Positions 8,760 through 18,004 of a stretch of DNA of 64,000 bases are shown here, in pieces. The position numbers and the translations under genes were made by a program. This DNA comes from Echinometra lucunter (lineage: Eukaryota; Echinodermata; Echinoidea; Camarodonta; Echinometridae). Location of the stretch: positions 185,059-249,058 of the forward strand of contig CM057165.1 of assembly GCA_029962745.1 (NCBI GenBank), in the 5' to 3' direction. Below the pieces are notes generated by a model that did not search any database, had not been told where the DNA came from, and worked only from the letters and a program-made list of their open reading frames with translations. Every line of letters begins with the position of its first letter. Position 1 is the stretch's first letter.

Positions 8760-11666
8760 TTTCTCTCTCTCTCTCTCTCTCACACAGACTGCTCTCTGAG
8801 AAACGTCGTTTAGGAGAAGAGAACCACAGGTTACGTGATCAAATGACAGACAATGAGCAGCTAGCCAACTCACTACGCTTTGAGCTTAGTGTCTATGAAC
8901 AACTCCATCAAAGAGGTGACTAATTTTAAATATGCTCATTGTCACTGAAGTATTCTTTGCTAGACATTATGTCAATATTTCAAAGGTAATAGTAATTTCA
9001 AGTCATGGTAAAAAAAAATGAAATCTCTCCTACTCAGGCAAAAACTACACTTAACGACTATTAACTCGGATCCTTTTTAGGTGACTTCTTTCACATTATT
9101 TTGATAGGAAATATATGATTAATGAGTTTATAATGTGGTCCCATATGTTCAAATGCAAATTTAACAGCAAAGCTAACTTTCATGCGGTTGCCCACCTCTG
9201 CCTACTGCATGATGAAAGTTTCAGAGTTTTTTTCAACCATTTTCTGTTGTAGGAAAATTTCATTTTCAGAACTCAAGACTACAGGAGATTTATAAAGGTG
9301 TAGTGGGTTAGGGTGTGATCAACTATGAAATGTTATCTAGTTATATATTTCCAATCCTCTGCATTCACAGAAAGCAGCTCAAGATCACCCAACTCCCAAA
9401 GGAGGGGCGGAGACCACTCCCCCTCACGCCCCTCCCACTCCTCCCCTTCCCGTCTCCATGTCATCGACCGCACCACCGGCGTGGACCTCACCGAGCTCCT
9501 CCAAGAGCTTCGTCACCTCCGTATCCAGCTGGAGCGCAGCATTGACACCAACAACGCCCTGAGGATCCGCCTGGAGGAGGCTCTCCGAGACAAGAACCTG
9601 TCTCCCAACTCCGGGAAGGCATCTTCATCGCCAGGGGCAACCACCATCATCTCGGAGGAGGTGAGGATACACAGCAGCAGGAGCAGCAACAGTAGCAGTA
9701 CAAGGAGAAAGTCAAGTGAGGAAAGGACCAAGAGTAGTAGTGCCAGGAAACTGTTTACAGGTAAATTTTCATTTCTCAGAGTATTGGTATGTTGGTGTCT
9801 TTGTTTGTTAGTGTCTGTGTTTCTTTTTGTCATATTGTTTAAGTGAGCATACATTAGCATACACAATATTTTTTATCTGTCACTTTAAGCTTTGTTTGTC
9901 AAAGATGTTCAGTTGAACATTAAGACAGTATCTTTTTCTTGCATTTTGAAGCTGCTCATATATAACCAAAAAATATTGTTGAAATGATATTTTATAAAAA
10001 GATATTGTAGTGAAATATCTTGACATTTCTTTTTGTTCTTTTTTAAACTCAGATGGAAAGAAACAGAAACATTCAGAAGGAAATGGACATTTAGATGAAG
10101 ACTTTCCAATAGATGGTAAGTGCTAACCATTGGAAAGTGGATAGATTTTCTTATTATAGCATGTACAGTGAAATTTGACTAGAACTGTTTGTGAGAATGT
10201 TAAGAGAGATTGCTTATGAATGTCAAATGTTCATGATACAGTGAAACCTGTATGTAAAGACCACCCAAGGGAGACAAGAAACACAGTCTTTATGAGCAGG
10301 TGGACTTTATGGACAGGTTCCTATGATACACTATTCAGTGGGAAAAACTATTCAAGGGAAACAAACATTGTGGTCCATGTAGACAAGTGGTCTTTCTATA
10401 CAGGTGGTTGCTAAAGCAGGTTTGACAGTATATGTAAGGGGCACTCTCCTTTGAAAGAATGCTTTTATGCCAGTTAGAGATTCAACATTAAGACTTTTCA
10501 ATTTGTGAAACGTGATTTTCCATTTCTCATCAGTTAATATTTGTGCTATTGTGCTATGATATCCTGTTGGATTAAACTGAAGTACATTTATCAATGTTGC
10601 TATTTTATAAAAATAAAAGCAAATTCATTCAATCTGCTCAGAAAATTACTTCTTCTGAGATAACCATAATTATGTTTGTTTTGTTGTTTTCAGGCATTGG
10701 AACTCTCTTGAGTAATGGGGACACCAGGGTGAAGAAACACTCCATGTCATCAGATCTATCCGAGGGTGGATCCAAGAAGGAGAGTTATGCAGTCTCCATG
10801 GCAACGACCTATGAAGCTGTAAGGTCAGGGGTCAAGGAGGCAGCTGTTGTTGGAGGAACCATTGAGGTGCTGCTTAGGGAGAAGTTATCAAGGCTTGCTC
10901 AGGTAGGGACAAGCACCTTCTTTTTGTTTGTCTAAACCAGGGCCATTTCATGAAAATTATTATGATACTTCATGCACATCTCCAACCCAACTCCAAACTG
11001 ACTTCAAACCAACTGATTGTTAGTCATTCATTGTAACATAATTTTTGTTACGTGATAGGTTGGTCTTCTTGTGAATAACTTATACCAACTGCCATGCTTC
11101 TGTAACAAAAGTATTCAAAGCCAACAAAATACAGTTATTTCTACAATGATTCTTTTTCTCCAAGTACTGAGAAACTGGAAGGATGTTAGCCCATATAAAC
11201 ATTATGGTGAATACACCTCTGGCTTTATTTTCAATGAAACATGTATATAAAGACCCCCCAGGGGGGACAAAAAAAGTGATCTTTATGAGCAGATTGTCTT
11301 TAAGTGAAGGTTTCTTACTACATGTTTCAGTGGGAAAAATTATTCATTGGGAAACAAGAATTTTGGTCTTTATAGACAGGTGGTCTTATTTGGTGCTCAC
11401 TAAAGCAGGTTTGACAGTATATAACATCTGAGAGAGAACCCTTCATTATCCTTTTCTTTAATCTTCTTTGTACCTCATAGGCGGTAGAGGAAAGTAGCCC
11501 CCACTCTCGAGGGGAGGTGGAGAGTGAAGACCACGCCCTGCTTACCACCCTTTCACGTGATGTCAAGCGCTTGATGAAGCTTCTGGATACCAGTCGACGT
11601 CACTTGGTTAACTTCTGGATGACGGATCGTCTGGTGCAGCAACACTCTCAGAGTGATGAGGTCAAG
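1..11666 (+). CDS. centrosomin-family coiled-coil gene (CDK5RAP2/myomegalin-like), copy 1, internal exons 1-16
   Basis: Sixteen exons at 1-61, 445-552, 954-1025, 1578-1902, 2107-2766, 3057-4568, 4938-4998, 5215-5349, 6161-6295, 7172-7290, 8025-8166, 8788-8915, 9371-9760, 10053-10115, 10694-10902 and 11481-11666 join into one open frame of about 1435 codons, with acceptor, donor and phase agreeing at each junction. The product is almost wholly heptad-rich coiled coil broken by Ser/Arg-rich linkers. Stretches such as LANSLRFELSVYEQLHQ, LRIQLERSIDTNNALRIRL and SRRHLVNFWMTDRL resemble, from memory, the conserved central and C-terminal parts of CDK5RAP2 and myomegalin, scaffolds that anchor gamma-tubulin complexes at centrosomes and Golgi. 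Neither the N-terminal gamma-tubulin-binding CM1 motif nor a stop codon is in the window, so both ends are missing. Another long centrosomal coiled-coil protein is possible; the family call is moderate, the exon structure is strong. Confidence 0.7.
360..380. repeat. (ATT)n microsatellite, empty insertion site
   Basis: A short ATT repeat in intron 1. Sequence on each side aligns with 28000-28060 and 32790-32860 of copy 2, where two large elements sit inside the corresponding repeat. Copy 1 is therefore the unoccupied allele. Confidence 0.8.
445..552 (+). CDS. copy 1 exon 2
   Basis: 108 bases, phase 0 to 0, acceptor CTTCAG and donor GTAAGA. Encodes 36 residues of charged coiled coil (AKLRRKIMDLEDELQAKKD then RIDELNNAGRIKDGLIK). 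The matching exon in copy 2 is 27863-27970 with a Lys to Glu change at the last codon. Nothing is recognised in the intron 553-953. Confidence 0.85.
954..1025 (+). CDS. copy 1 exon 3
   Basis: 72 bases, phase 0 to 0, acceptor CTGCAG, donor GTACGA. Encodes ELKIENSRLLSNDQSPRGSD followed by SSEQ: the end of one helix and a Ser-rich linker. Copy 2 equivalent is 27237-27308. Confidence 0.85.
1063..1394. mobile_element. MITE, AGGCTTGTTCA family, TTA target duplication
   Basis: Begins AGGCTTGTTCAGATATGA and ends with the inverted TCATGTCTGAACAAGCCT, flanked on both sides by TTA. A 3-base TTA duplication is typical of PIF/Harbinger elements, so this is probably a non-autonomous Harbinger-like MITE. 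Related copies occur in the introns at 6764 and 8294 and at matching places in copy 2. It has no coding potential. Confidence 0.75.
1578..1902 (+). CDS. copy 1 exon 4
   Basis: 325 bases, phase 0 to 1, acceptor CTATAG, donor GTGAAT. A short helix (LQQLMQEQIRELSRLTNAL) is followed by a Gly/Ser/Asp-rich linker and a second helix with GAELAAMQTLRRQIEEGV, then a Ser/Gly-rich segment. Copy 2 (26411-26721) has lost 14 bases here, which breaks the frame. Confidence 0.85.
2107..2766 (+). CDS. copy 1 exon 5 with an internal 52-residue repeat
   Basis: 660 bases, phase 1 to 1, donor GTAATA. Two in-frame acceptors are possible, TTGCAG before 2107 and CTTCAG before 2173; the segment between is open in frame in both copies, so the longer exon is preferred. 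The protein contains two tandem 52-residue repeats starting SATKEELQREVMDLRSQL and AATREELQREVSDLRSKL, each ending EELESLRS(I/V)PG. The repeat period is exactly 156 bases (GAGGAGC at 2334 and 2490). It is coiled coil throughout. Confidence 0.8.
3057..4568 (+). CDS. copy 1 exon 6 (largest exon), apparent GC donor
   Basis: About 1512 bases, phase 1, acceptor TTTCAG. Encodes some 500 residues: coiled coils separated by linkers such as PGTPKRVSSDSNLLN and SSDDDRDSTSSASLTPSERS, the latter rich in possible Ser/Thr phosphosites. The frame stays open to 4672, but the only junction giving phase 1 into exon 7 is GGAG|GCATGC at 4568/4569, a GC-AG intron. No GT donor in the right phase was found. Only the first 870 bases survive in copy 2. 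Confidence 0.75.
4938..4998 (+). CDS. copy 1 exon 7
   Basis: 61 bases, phase 1 to 2, acceptor TTTCAG, donor GTAACT. Encodes DESQFGRRHSEEDVRELFSD and the first bases of an Arg codon. It is absent from copy 2, where it lies inside the 1361-base deletion. Confidence 0.75.
5215..5349 (+). CDS. copy 1 exon 8, duplicated-exon module
   Basis: 135 bases, phase 2 to 2, acceptor TTGTAG, donor GTATCT. Coiled coil with QKLNRELQEILHNNQLKAD. Exon 9 has the same length and phases and a similar sequence, which points to an old exon duplication. In copy 2 only the 3' part survives, fused to exon 6. Confidence 0.85.
5938..6085. mobile_element. palindromic MITE, GGGCCCTGTTTCATAAAAC ends
   Basis: About 148 bases in intron 8. 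Ends GGGCCCTGTTTCATAAAAC and a degraded inverted copy. The copy 2 counterpart (17398-17545) has better-kept ends. No ORF. The superfamily is not certain. The rest of intron 8 (5350-5937) contains one unit of the 56-base sequence that is expanded in copy 2. Confidence 0.7.
6161..6295 (+). CDS. copy 1 exon 9, duplicated-exon module
   Basis: 135 bases, phase 2 to 2, acceptor GTGTAG, donor GTATGA. Encodes LQEDLESQRRQNQDMQEIL within a 45-residue helix; compare LRDEIRGQQKLNRELQEIL in exon 8. Copy 2 equivalent 17188-17322 has the same protein sequence. Confidence 0.85.
6764..7100. mobile_element. MITE, AGGCTTGTTCA family (right end degraded)
   Basis: Starts AGGCTTGTTCACATATGAAG after TTA. The interior matches the element at 1063 (Gly-rich run, GTGGACCAATCAAATTCTT, TTTGTCTGCGCAA). 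The right inverted repeat is not clear and the end is approximate. Copy 2 equivalent lies at about 16500-16819. Confidence 0.65.
7172..7290 (+). CDS. copy 1 exon 10
   Basis: 119 bases, phase 2 to 1, acceptor TTGCAG, donor GTAAGC. Encodes REYEKEIIILQDRLEEARK then a basic stretch HREKKKKTSPSGSENSD. The basic patch could be a nuclear-localisation or phosphoregulatory linker (inference). Nothing else is recognised in the following intron 7291-8024. Confidence 0.85.
8025..8166 (+). CDS. copy 1 exon 11
   Basis: 142 bases, phase 1 to 2, acceptor ATGCAG, donor GTATGC. Encodes YETNIKLTTENSSLQRRLAE then a continuing helix ending NKEIK. Copy 2 equivalent is 15321-15462. Confidence 0.85.
8294..8492. mobile_element. 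short MITE with AGGC(T/C)(T/C)GTTCA ends
   Basis: Left end AGGCCCGTTCAAGTATAAG and right end CTCATATCTAAACAAGCCT form an imperfect inverted repeat like that at 1063 but the element is only about 200 bases. It includes a G-run at 8311-8329. Counterpart in copy 2: 14992-15190. Confidence 0.6.
8713..8783. repeat. (CT)n microsatellite forming a polypyrimidine tract
   Basis: Runs of CT directly upstream of the exon 12 acceptor CACACAG. The tract is much shorter in copy 2 (14755-14774), so it is length-variable. Confidence 0.9.
8788..8915 (+). CDS. copy 1 exon 12
   Basis: 128 bases, phase 2 to 1, donor GTGACT. Encodes LLSEKRRLGEENHRLRDQM and NEQLANSLRFELSVYEQLHQ. The latter is one of the segments that suggested the CDK5RAP2/myomegalin family. 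Intron 8916-9370 has no recognised feature. Confidence 0.85.
9371..9760 (+). CDS. copy 1 exon 13
   Basis: 390 bases, phase 1 to 1, acceptor TTCACAG, donor GTAAAT. A Ser/Arg/Pro-rich linker (SSRSPNSQRRGGDHSPSRP) precedes a helix with DLTELLQELRHLRIQLERS and TNNALRIRLEEALRDKN, then another Ser-rich basic tail. GC content and CpG are high compared with neighbours. Copy 2 equivalent 13780-14169 differs by about one residue in the tail. Confidence 0.88.
10053..10115 (+). CDS. copy 1 exon 14
   Basis: 63 bases, phase 1 to 1, acceptor ACTCAG, donor GTAAGT. Encodes a short acidic linker, GKKQKHSEGNGHLDEDFPID. Copy 2 (13401-13463) has only silent changes here, which suggests selection on both copies or very recent divergence. 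Confidence 0.8.
10239..10428. mobile_element. Tigger/mariner-like MITE, TA duplication
   Basis: 190 bases between TA dinucleotides, starting CAGTGAAACCTG and ending with the near-inverse CAGGTTTGACAG. CAGT-type ends with TA duplication fit TcMar/Tigger elements. Copy 2 lacks this insertion at the corresponding intron position. A related copy lies at 11232. Confidence 0.7.
10694..10902 (+). CDS. copy 1 exon 15
   Basis: 209 bases, phase 1 to 0, acceptor TTTCAG, donor GTAGGG. Encodes GIGTLLSNGDTRVKKHSMSS, then a helix with TYEAVRSGVKEAAVVGGTIE and VLLREKLSRLAQ. In copy 2 the exon is cut by the N gap after 28 codons. Confidence 0.85.
11232..11417. mobile_element. Tigger/mariner-like MITE, second copy
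   Basis: About 186 bases, left end degraded (CAATGAAACATG), right end CAGGTTTGACAG followed by TA. The interior (GACCCCCCAGGGGGGACAA, GTGGTCTTATTTGGT) matches the element at 10239, so two family members occupy neighbouring introns. Confidence 0.65.
11481..11666 (+). CDS. copy 1 exon 16, last exon before the contig end
   Basis: 186 bases, phase 0 to 0, acceptor CTCATAG, donor GTAAGA. Encodes LLTTLSRDVKRLMKLLDTSR and RHLVNFWMTDRLVQQHSQSD. The gene must continue downstream but the contig ends at 12500. Between 11667 and 12020 there is only a C-run/A-run at 11780-11808. Confidence 0.85.
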
Positions 11667-12020
11667 GTAAGAAGCACCTTTGTTCATAGTTTCTAGTATT
11701 TTATACTTTGATGAAACTCATTTAGAATATCTCTAAGTGTGTCCATACCTACTACCATTATTGCCACTGGCATTTGTCCGCCCCCCCCCCCCCCCAAAAA
11801 AAAAAAAATTTCATTAAACATCAGATGAAAATTTACCCTTGTTGATGAATTGTCTCATGGATTGCCAGGAACTCGCAAAATAAACAGTTCTGGCATACAT
11901 CTTCCTCTTTTAATTACGTTGTTGTAAATGAGAAATACATTGCCAAAATTCAATACATACATGAATCATCAAGCTAGTACTGGTAATATGAATTGTGCAC
12001 ATATGCCAAATTGCTCTTAA

Positions 12021-12427
12021 CCCATTCGTGACAGAGGGTCCACATTTTGTGGTTTGGTTTAATAACTTTTGATGCAAAGCCCTAAAAATCATATCAAATA
12101 CATGAGGAGAAAGAGCAAAAAAATTCTACACTTACTGTGCCCATTTTTGTTGCATCAATATTTGTTGTTTGATGCTGAAATGTTTTAAAAGGAAAATAAG
12201 CATTAAAATCCTTAAATTGGCAATGCGATGAAAATGTTAAAATCACTGTTTTTCCCTACAAATTGGCAACTTTATGACTTCTCATCATACATTCTGTCAA
12301 TTTATATTTATCTCAGATACATGATGTTTTATAAGAAAAATGGAGCTATAAAAGAAAAATGTTGGTGTTGCCAATTTGAAGAATGAAAGCTGATCCAATT
12401 AGGCTTTAAATAACTCCTGTCACGAAT
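12021..12427. mobile_element. piggyBac-like MITE (TTAA), copy A
   Basis: Starts TTAA then CCCATTCGTGACAG, with strong similarity over about 400 bases to the inverted copy at 58474-58873. The right end stops at CTGTCACGAAT and has lost GGG and TTAA. TTAA target sites with CCC starts fit piggyBac-derived MITEs. Confidence 0.75.
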
Positions 12428-12500
12428 AAACAGATGTCACTCCACCTCATCATGCTTGTTTAATGATGTTACTGAAAACAACTTGATTATTTTCATTGAT

Positions 12501-13000
12501 NNNNNNNNNNNNNNNNNNNNNNNNNNNNNNNNNNNNNNNNNNNNNNNNNNNNNNNNNNNNNNNNNNNNNNNNNNNNNNNNNNNNNNNNNNNNNNNNNNNN
12601 NNNNNNNNNNNNNNNNNNNNNNNNNNNNNNNNNNNNNNNNNNNNNNNNNNNNNNNNNNNNNNNNNNNNNNNNNNNNNNNNNNNNNNNNNNNNNNNNNNNN
12701 NNNNNNNNNNNNNNNNNNNNNNNNNNNNNNNNNNNNNNNNNNNNNNNNNNNNNNNNNNNNNNNNNNNNNNNNNNNNNNNNNNNNNNNNNNNNNNNNNNNN
12801 NNNNNNNNNNNNNNNNNNNNNNNNNNNNNNNNNNNNNNNNNNNNNNNNNNNNNNNNNNNNNNNNNNNNNNNNNNNNNNNNNNNNNNNNNNNNNNNNNNNN
12901 NNNNNNNNNNNNNNNNNNNNNNNNNNNNNNNNNNNNNNNNNNNNNNNNNNNNNNNNNNNNNNNNNNNNNNNNNNNNNNNNNNNNNNNNNNNNNNNNNNNN
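12501..13000. other. assembly gap of exactly 500 N
   Basis: A round gap size indicates a scaffolding placeholder, not a measured distance. Copy 1 and the inverted copy 2 abut at this gap, so their adjacency and orientation are not supported by contiguous sequence. Confidence 0.97.
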
Positions 13001-13085
13001 TTCTTGGATCCACCCTCGCATAGATCTGATGACATGGAGTGTTTCTTCACCCTGGTGTCCCCATTACTCAAGAGAGCTCCAATGC
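13001..13085 (-). CDS. copy 2 exon 15 (cut by gap)
   Basis: Acceptor CAG at 13086-13088 on the minus strand, then 28 codons reading GIGALLSNGDTRVKKHSMSS and on to GGSK before the gap. Two residues differ from copy 1. The Tigger-like MITE of copy 1 intron 14 is absent from the intron 13086-13400. Confidence 0.8.
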
Positions 13086-13400
13086 CTGAAAACAACAAAA
13101 CAAACATAATCATGGTTCTCTCAGAAGAAGTAATTTTCTGAACAGATTTAATGAATTTGCTTTCATTTTTTCAAAATAGCAAAATTGATAAATGTATTTC
13201 TGTTTACAAATACATTCCAACAAGATATAATTTACATCTACAAATAACTGTTCACACAAATATCAATTGATGAGAAATGGAACATCACGTTTTGCACACT
13301 GAAAAGTCTTAATGCGGAATCTCTAACTGTCAAATGTGATTGCACACGTATAAATGAGAAAGTTTCTCCATCTCTCCACTTTCTAATGGACAACACTTAC

Positions 13401-13463
13401 CATCTATCGGGAAGTCTTCATCTAAATGTCCATTTCCTTCTGAATGTTTCTGTTTCTTTCCAT
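13401..13463 (-). CDS. copy 2 exon 14
   Basis: 63 bases with intact splice sites. It encodes the same peptide as copy 1 exon 14 with silent differences only. Confidence 0.8.
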
Positions 13464-13779
13464 CTGAGTTTAGAAAAGAACAAAAAGAAATGTCAAGATA
13501 TTTAAAAGGTGACATTCTAAGCACCATCACTACAATATCTCTTTTTATAAAATATCATTTCAACAATATTTTTTGGTTATATATGAGTAGCTTAAAATGC
13601 AAGAAAAAGATATTGTCTTAATGTTCAACTGAACATCTTTGACAAACAAAGCTTAAAGTGACAGATAAAAAAATTGTGTATGCTAATGTATGCTCACTTA
13701 CACAATATGACAAAAAGAAACACAGACACTAACAAACAAAGACACCAACATACCAATACTCTGATAAATGAAAATTCAC

Positions 13780-14169
13780 CTGTAAACAGTTTCCTGGCAC
13801 TACTACTCTTAGTCCTTTCCTCACTTGACTTTCTCCTTGTACTGCTACTGGTGCTGCTCCTGCTGCTGTGTATCCTCACCTCCTCCGAGATGATGGTGGT
13901 TGCCCCTGGCGATGAGGATGCCTTCCCAGAGTTGGGAGACAGGTTCTTGTCTCGGAGAGCCTCCTCCAGGCGGATCCTCAGGGCGTTGTTGGTGTCGATG
14001 CTGCGCTCCAGCTGGATCCGGAGGTGACGAAGCTCTTGGAGGAGCTCGGTGAGGTCCACGCCGGTGGTGCGGTCGATGACATGGAGACGGGATGGGGAGG
14101 AGTGGGAGGGGCGTGATGGGGAGTGGTCTCCGCCCCTCCTTTGGGAGTTGGGTGATCTTGAGCTGCTTT
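13780..14169 (-). CDS. copy 2 exon 13
   Basis: 390 bases, same length, phases and splice sites as copy 1 exon 13. The peptide is almost identical; one Asn is Thr in the Ser-rich tail. Confidence 0.85.
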
Positions 14170-14622
14170 CTGTGAATGCAGAGGATTGGAAATATATAAC
14201 TAGATAACATTTCATAGTTGATCACACCCTAACCCACTACACCTTCATAAATCTCCTGTAGTCTTGAGTTCTGATAATGAAATTTTCCTACAACAGAAAA
14301 TGGTTGAAAGAAACTCTGAAACTTTCATCATGCAGTAGGCAGAGGTGGGCAACCGCATGAAAGTTAGCTTTACTATTAAATTTGCATTTGAACATATGGG
14401 ACCACGTCATAAACTCATTAATCATATATTTCCTATCAAAATAATGTGAAAGATGTCACCTAAAAAGGATCCGAGTTAGTAGTCGTTAAGTGTAGTTTTT
14501 GCCTGAGTGGAGAGATTTCATTTTTTTTACCATGACATGAAATTACTATTACCTTTGAAATATTGACATAATGTCTAGCAAAGAATACTTCAGTGACAAT
14601 GAGCATGTTTAAAATTAGTCAC

Positions 14623-14750
14623 CTCTTTGATGGAGTTGTTCATAGACACTAAGCTCAAAGCGTAGTGAGTTGGCTAGCTGCTCATTGTCTGTCATTTGAT
14701 CATGTAACCTGTGGTTCTCTTCTCCTAAACGACGTTTCTCAGAGAGCAGT
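14623..14750 (-). CDS. copy 2 exon 12
   Basis: 128 bases, intact splice sites, encodes the NEQLANSLRFELSVYEQLHQ segment unchanged. The pyrimidine tract before its acceptor (14751-14774 on this strand) is far shorter than in copy 1. Confidence 0.85.
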
Positions 14751-14991
14751 CTGTGAGAGAGAGAGAGAGAGAGAGGAGTTTATAAAACATGTATCAGTAA
14801 TTGTCTTAGCCTTTACATATTAGGCTATTGTTTATACAATCTTTTATGCATTCCTATACAACAAACTCTGAGATACTGCTTTTAAAACTTCAGGTCATCT
14901 GGGTACATTTCCGCACACAACGAGATAGAACATTGTTACGTGCTGGATTAAAACCCTTCATACAAATAATATATTTTAAATACTCTCATAA

Positions 14992-15190
14992 AGGCTTGTT
15001 CAGATATGAGAAGGGAAACCATGGGGTTTTTAATGCATTTTTGGGGGCGTACAAATTGAATGGTAATGACGTAACAACAGATTGCTCTTAAAATGTCTTG
15101 CACTCATTCACTTGCATGTTATAAAAAGGCCCTTAAAAACCTTGGAACACCCTCGACCCCCCCCCCTCCCCCTTATACTTGAACGGGCCT
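14992..15190. mobile_element. short MITE, counterpart of 8294-8492
   Basis: Ends AGGCTTGTTCAGATATGAG and its inverse CTTGAACGGGCCT; includes a C-run at 15160-15175. Occupies the same intron position as in copy 1, so the insertion predates the split of the two copies. Confidence 0.65.
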
Positions 15191-15320
15191 TTAGTTTACT
15201 CTATTTCATGTCAGAATGATAATTCAGATAAATACTTTATTTTCACCATTCTATACCTTGAGTACCTTATTCTCCATTGCATCACTTTGGGGATACATGT
15301 ACAATGATGGGGGGGCATAC

Positions 15321-15462
15321 CTTTTGATTTCTCTGTTTGCTCTGTCAAGTTCTGCTTTTATCCTGAGGGTACTGTCTTCCTGTTCAGCAAGTCGTCTCTG
15401 GAGGGAGCTGTTCTCGGTCGTCAGCTTGATGTTTGTCTCATAGAGGCAAATACTACCTTGAC
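15321..15462 (-). CDS. copy 2 exon 11
   Basis: 142 bases with intact splice sites. A few residues differ from copy 1 near the start (GSICLYE against GRIYLYE). Confidence 0.83.
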
Positions 15463-16196
15463 CTGCATATAAACAATCACAATATTAATCCACAGACAGG
15501 CATTTCAATACATGATTTGCAAAATAATGAGGGAATAGCTCGAAAATAAACCACTAGAGGACATGTAAGTATATCATTCCAAGTTCTATTTGAAGGACTA
15601 ATTTGCTGAAGACTAATGTCTTACGTTAGATTGCTCACAGAGTCACATTTTTTCTTAGTTTTGTAACTAGTGCTTGACCTCTTGAAATATAGTGGATTTG
15701 GTCCTCTTAATCAAAACAGATAAGATCTTATCTCTAGAGGATATCAAATGGAAAATACTGTCTCACCCCTAGCCCTTAAATTCCGACAGACAGGTAGCAC
15801 CCATCAAAAATGACACAGGTAAATGCATGCGTGCAACACGAATGACATACTTCACACTAGCAGTGTAATCATTATCAAACTTACAAAGACGACATCAAAT
15901 CTGCTGTCCAATCACGAAAGGAAGCAGCTTTACAGAATAAGTTTCTTAGTAACAATAAGCCACTGTTTTATGTAGAAATCTATGGAATTGCTTCTTTTTT
16001 ATGTCTATCTTTCGGAAATTGGGGTCATGTGACCTTAATTTCTTCATCATCATCCAGAGCATACTAAAAACCCCAATGAAGAAAAAGTCAGTTTTGAAAC
16101 AAATCAGAGTTGCTTCCTTTTATCATCGGATGGCAGAAATCTCCAATCTACAGCTAAGTACAGTAAAAGTAATATTGCTGATAAAGAAATGCTTAC

Positions 16197-16315
16197 CATC
16201 TGAATGTTCCGAGCCAGATGGTGATGTTTTCTTCTTCTTCTCTCTGTGTCTCTCATTCATCTTCCTAGCTTCTTCCAGTCTATCTTGTAAGACGATGATC
16301 TCTTTCTCATACTCC
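16197..16315 (-). CDS. copy 2 exon 10
   Basis: 119 bases, intact splice sites, same basic patch HREKKKKTSPSG as copy 1. The preceding 700 bases are intron aligned with copy 1 (7291-8024) and hold nothing recognised. At 16336-16470, just upstream in the sense of the gene, a unit of about 48 bases (GAATATGGAAGGCCACGTAA type) is repeated three times and is not expanded in copy 1. Confidence 0.83.
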
Positions 16316-16335
16316 CTGCAACAGAAGATACGCCA

Positions 16336-16470
16336 ATGATTGAATATGAAAGGCCATGTAATGCCATAATAACAGAAGATAGACTACTGATTGAATATGG
16401 AAGGCCACGTAATGCCATAATAACAGAAGATAGACTAATCATTAAATATGGAAGGCAATGTAATGCCATG
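16336..16470. repeat. three-unit ~48-base tandem repeat in copy 2 intron
   Basis: Three consecutive units contain TGATTGAATATG(A/G)AAGGCC or close variants followed by ATAACAGAAGATAGACTA. Copy 1 has a single unit near 7110-7170, so this is a copy-specific expansion. Confidence 0.75.
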
Positions 16471-16499
16471 GTAAAGGTTCATACAGATATTCACCATCA

Positions 16500-16819
16500 A
16501 ACCCCCGGAAAAGCCCCCCATTTTTTTTTTTTTTTTTCTAAAACCGTACCACTCATGATAATTAGATGTGCATTAATGCATCAATACTAGTTTAGACTCA
16601 AATAATGGGGAATTCTGCTAAAATTTGCGCAGACAAACTCGAGACATCACATTTTTACAAGAATTTGATAGTCCACACCTTTTTGCCACCAGGAGGAAAA
16701 AAGATGTCTCTCGCCTCAGCGGTTTTTTTTTTTCCCCCGCCTCATATACCATTCATTCACACGCAAAAGGAACCCTGCAAGCTCTGCGGGGGCTTGTCAC
16801 TTCATATGTGAACAAGCCT
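16500..16819. mobile_element. MITE, AGGCTTGTTCA family, counterpart of 6764
   Basis: Inverse of the copy 1 element; ends TTCATATGTGAACAAGCCT then TAA. The other end is not clear, as in copy 1. Confidence 0.6.
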
Positions 16820-17187
16820 TAAGTGACATGATTAATGACAACATAATTAACATTCGCATGTTCCCTTGTAAAAGTAATGTAGGACCAATGGTATGATATG
16901 GAGGATCACAGAAATTAAAAGTGTAACAGCAACATGGAATTGGAGTGTAAGTACCTCTTGTTTCCACGTGCATTTCTGGATTTAATACCAAGCACTTTGT
17001 GGACAGTCTGCTGCAAACTGTTGAAGGGTAGTTTACATCAAAGTACATATCTGAACTTAATAGATCCTTCCATAATAATCAGCACACCTTGGTGTACCAT
17101 CTACTAAACACTTGGAAACTCTTGGAGAGTTTAAACTTGGTAAACTTGGTACTTTCAGGTAACATGGAGTAGAAGTGATGTTCATAC

Positions 17188-17322
17188 CTTTCTAAGTCCT
17201 TCCTTGCAGTCTCTGCCCTCTGTTCTTGTCTGCGTAAGATCTCCTGCATATCTTGATTCTGTCTTCTCTGGCTCTCCAGATCTTCCTGCAGCTTGGTGTC
17301 ACGACTATGATCAGATTTCAAT
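17188..17322 (-). CDS. copy 2 exon 9
   Basis: 135 bases with intact splice sites and a peptide identical to copy 1 exon 9 where compared. Confidence 0.85.
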
Positions 17323-17397
17323 CTACACAAGACATAGGTAATGACAAAAAGATAAGACTTACACACCATGATAAATCTACAGGCACTTGGTCAGCCT

Positions 17398-17545
17398 GGG
17401 CCCCGTTTCATAAAACGTGTTATCAATAACAAGCTGCAATAACTGTTATAAGCTACCAAAATCCTTGCACCTGATTGGCTGAGAACATATTTGTCACAGA
17501 AATGTGGCAGTTGTTACTGATAACAAGTTTTATGAAACGGGGCCC
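17398..17545. mobile_element. palindromic MITE with GGGCCCCGTTTCATAAAAC ends
   Basis: 148 bases. Both ends read GGGCCCCGTTTCATAAAAC inwards, followed by GTTATCA(A/G)TAACAA. Better preserved than the copy 1 version at 5938. No coding potential. Confidence 0.78.
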
Positions 17546-18004
17546 AGATCAGTTAAGAGTGACATTTTGTCCATCTGTGACATTGATCATCTTATGGATT
17601 CTTGATAAATACACAATAAAGGTAACCAAATTTTATCACATTTCAACTCCTTCAGTGATGTCCTTCACAATGAAACACAAATTTAACTCAACACATTTCA
17701 TGACGTGTTTCTTACAGGCCTTCAAACTTTCAAAATCTGTCAAATGTCTGTCCGTGACAAACTGATCAGGCTCTGCTACTAAAAGTATCACTGGTCTCAA
17801 ACAATATTATTACATTTTATGTAATTTGAGGAAAAACTGAATTATGTTGGATATAGCACAAAAACAATGAACACTTTGAGGGATTCCTGGGTAAAATTAA
17901 AGCCATTAGGTAAAAATAATAGTCATGGGGTAATATTGAGGACTGTAATTTGGCGGGACAGTGCAATCTGAAAGCACATTTGACAAGACATTAAATCTAA
18001 ATTT

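Noticed and set aside
12437..13113. Long open frames made of X residues
   Set aside because: They arise from the 500 N of the gap.
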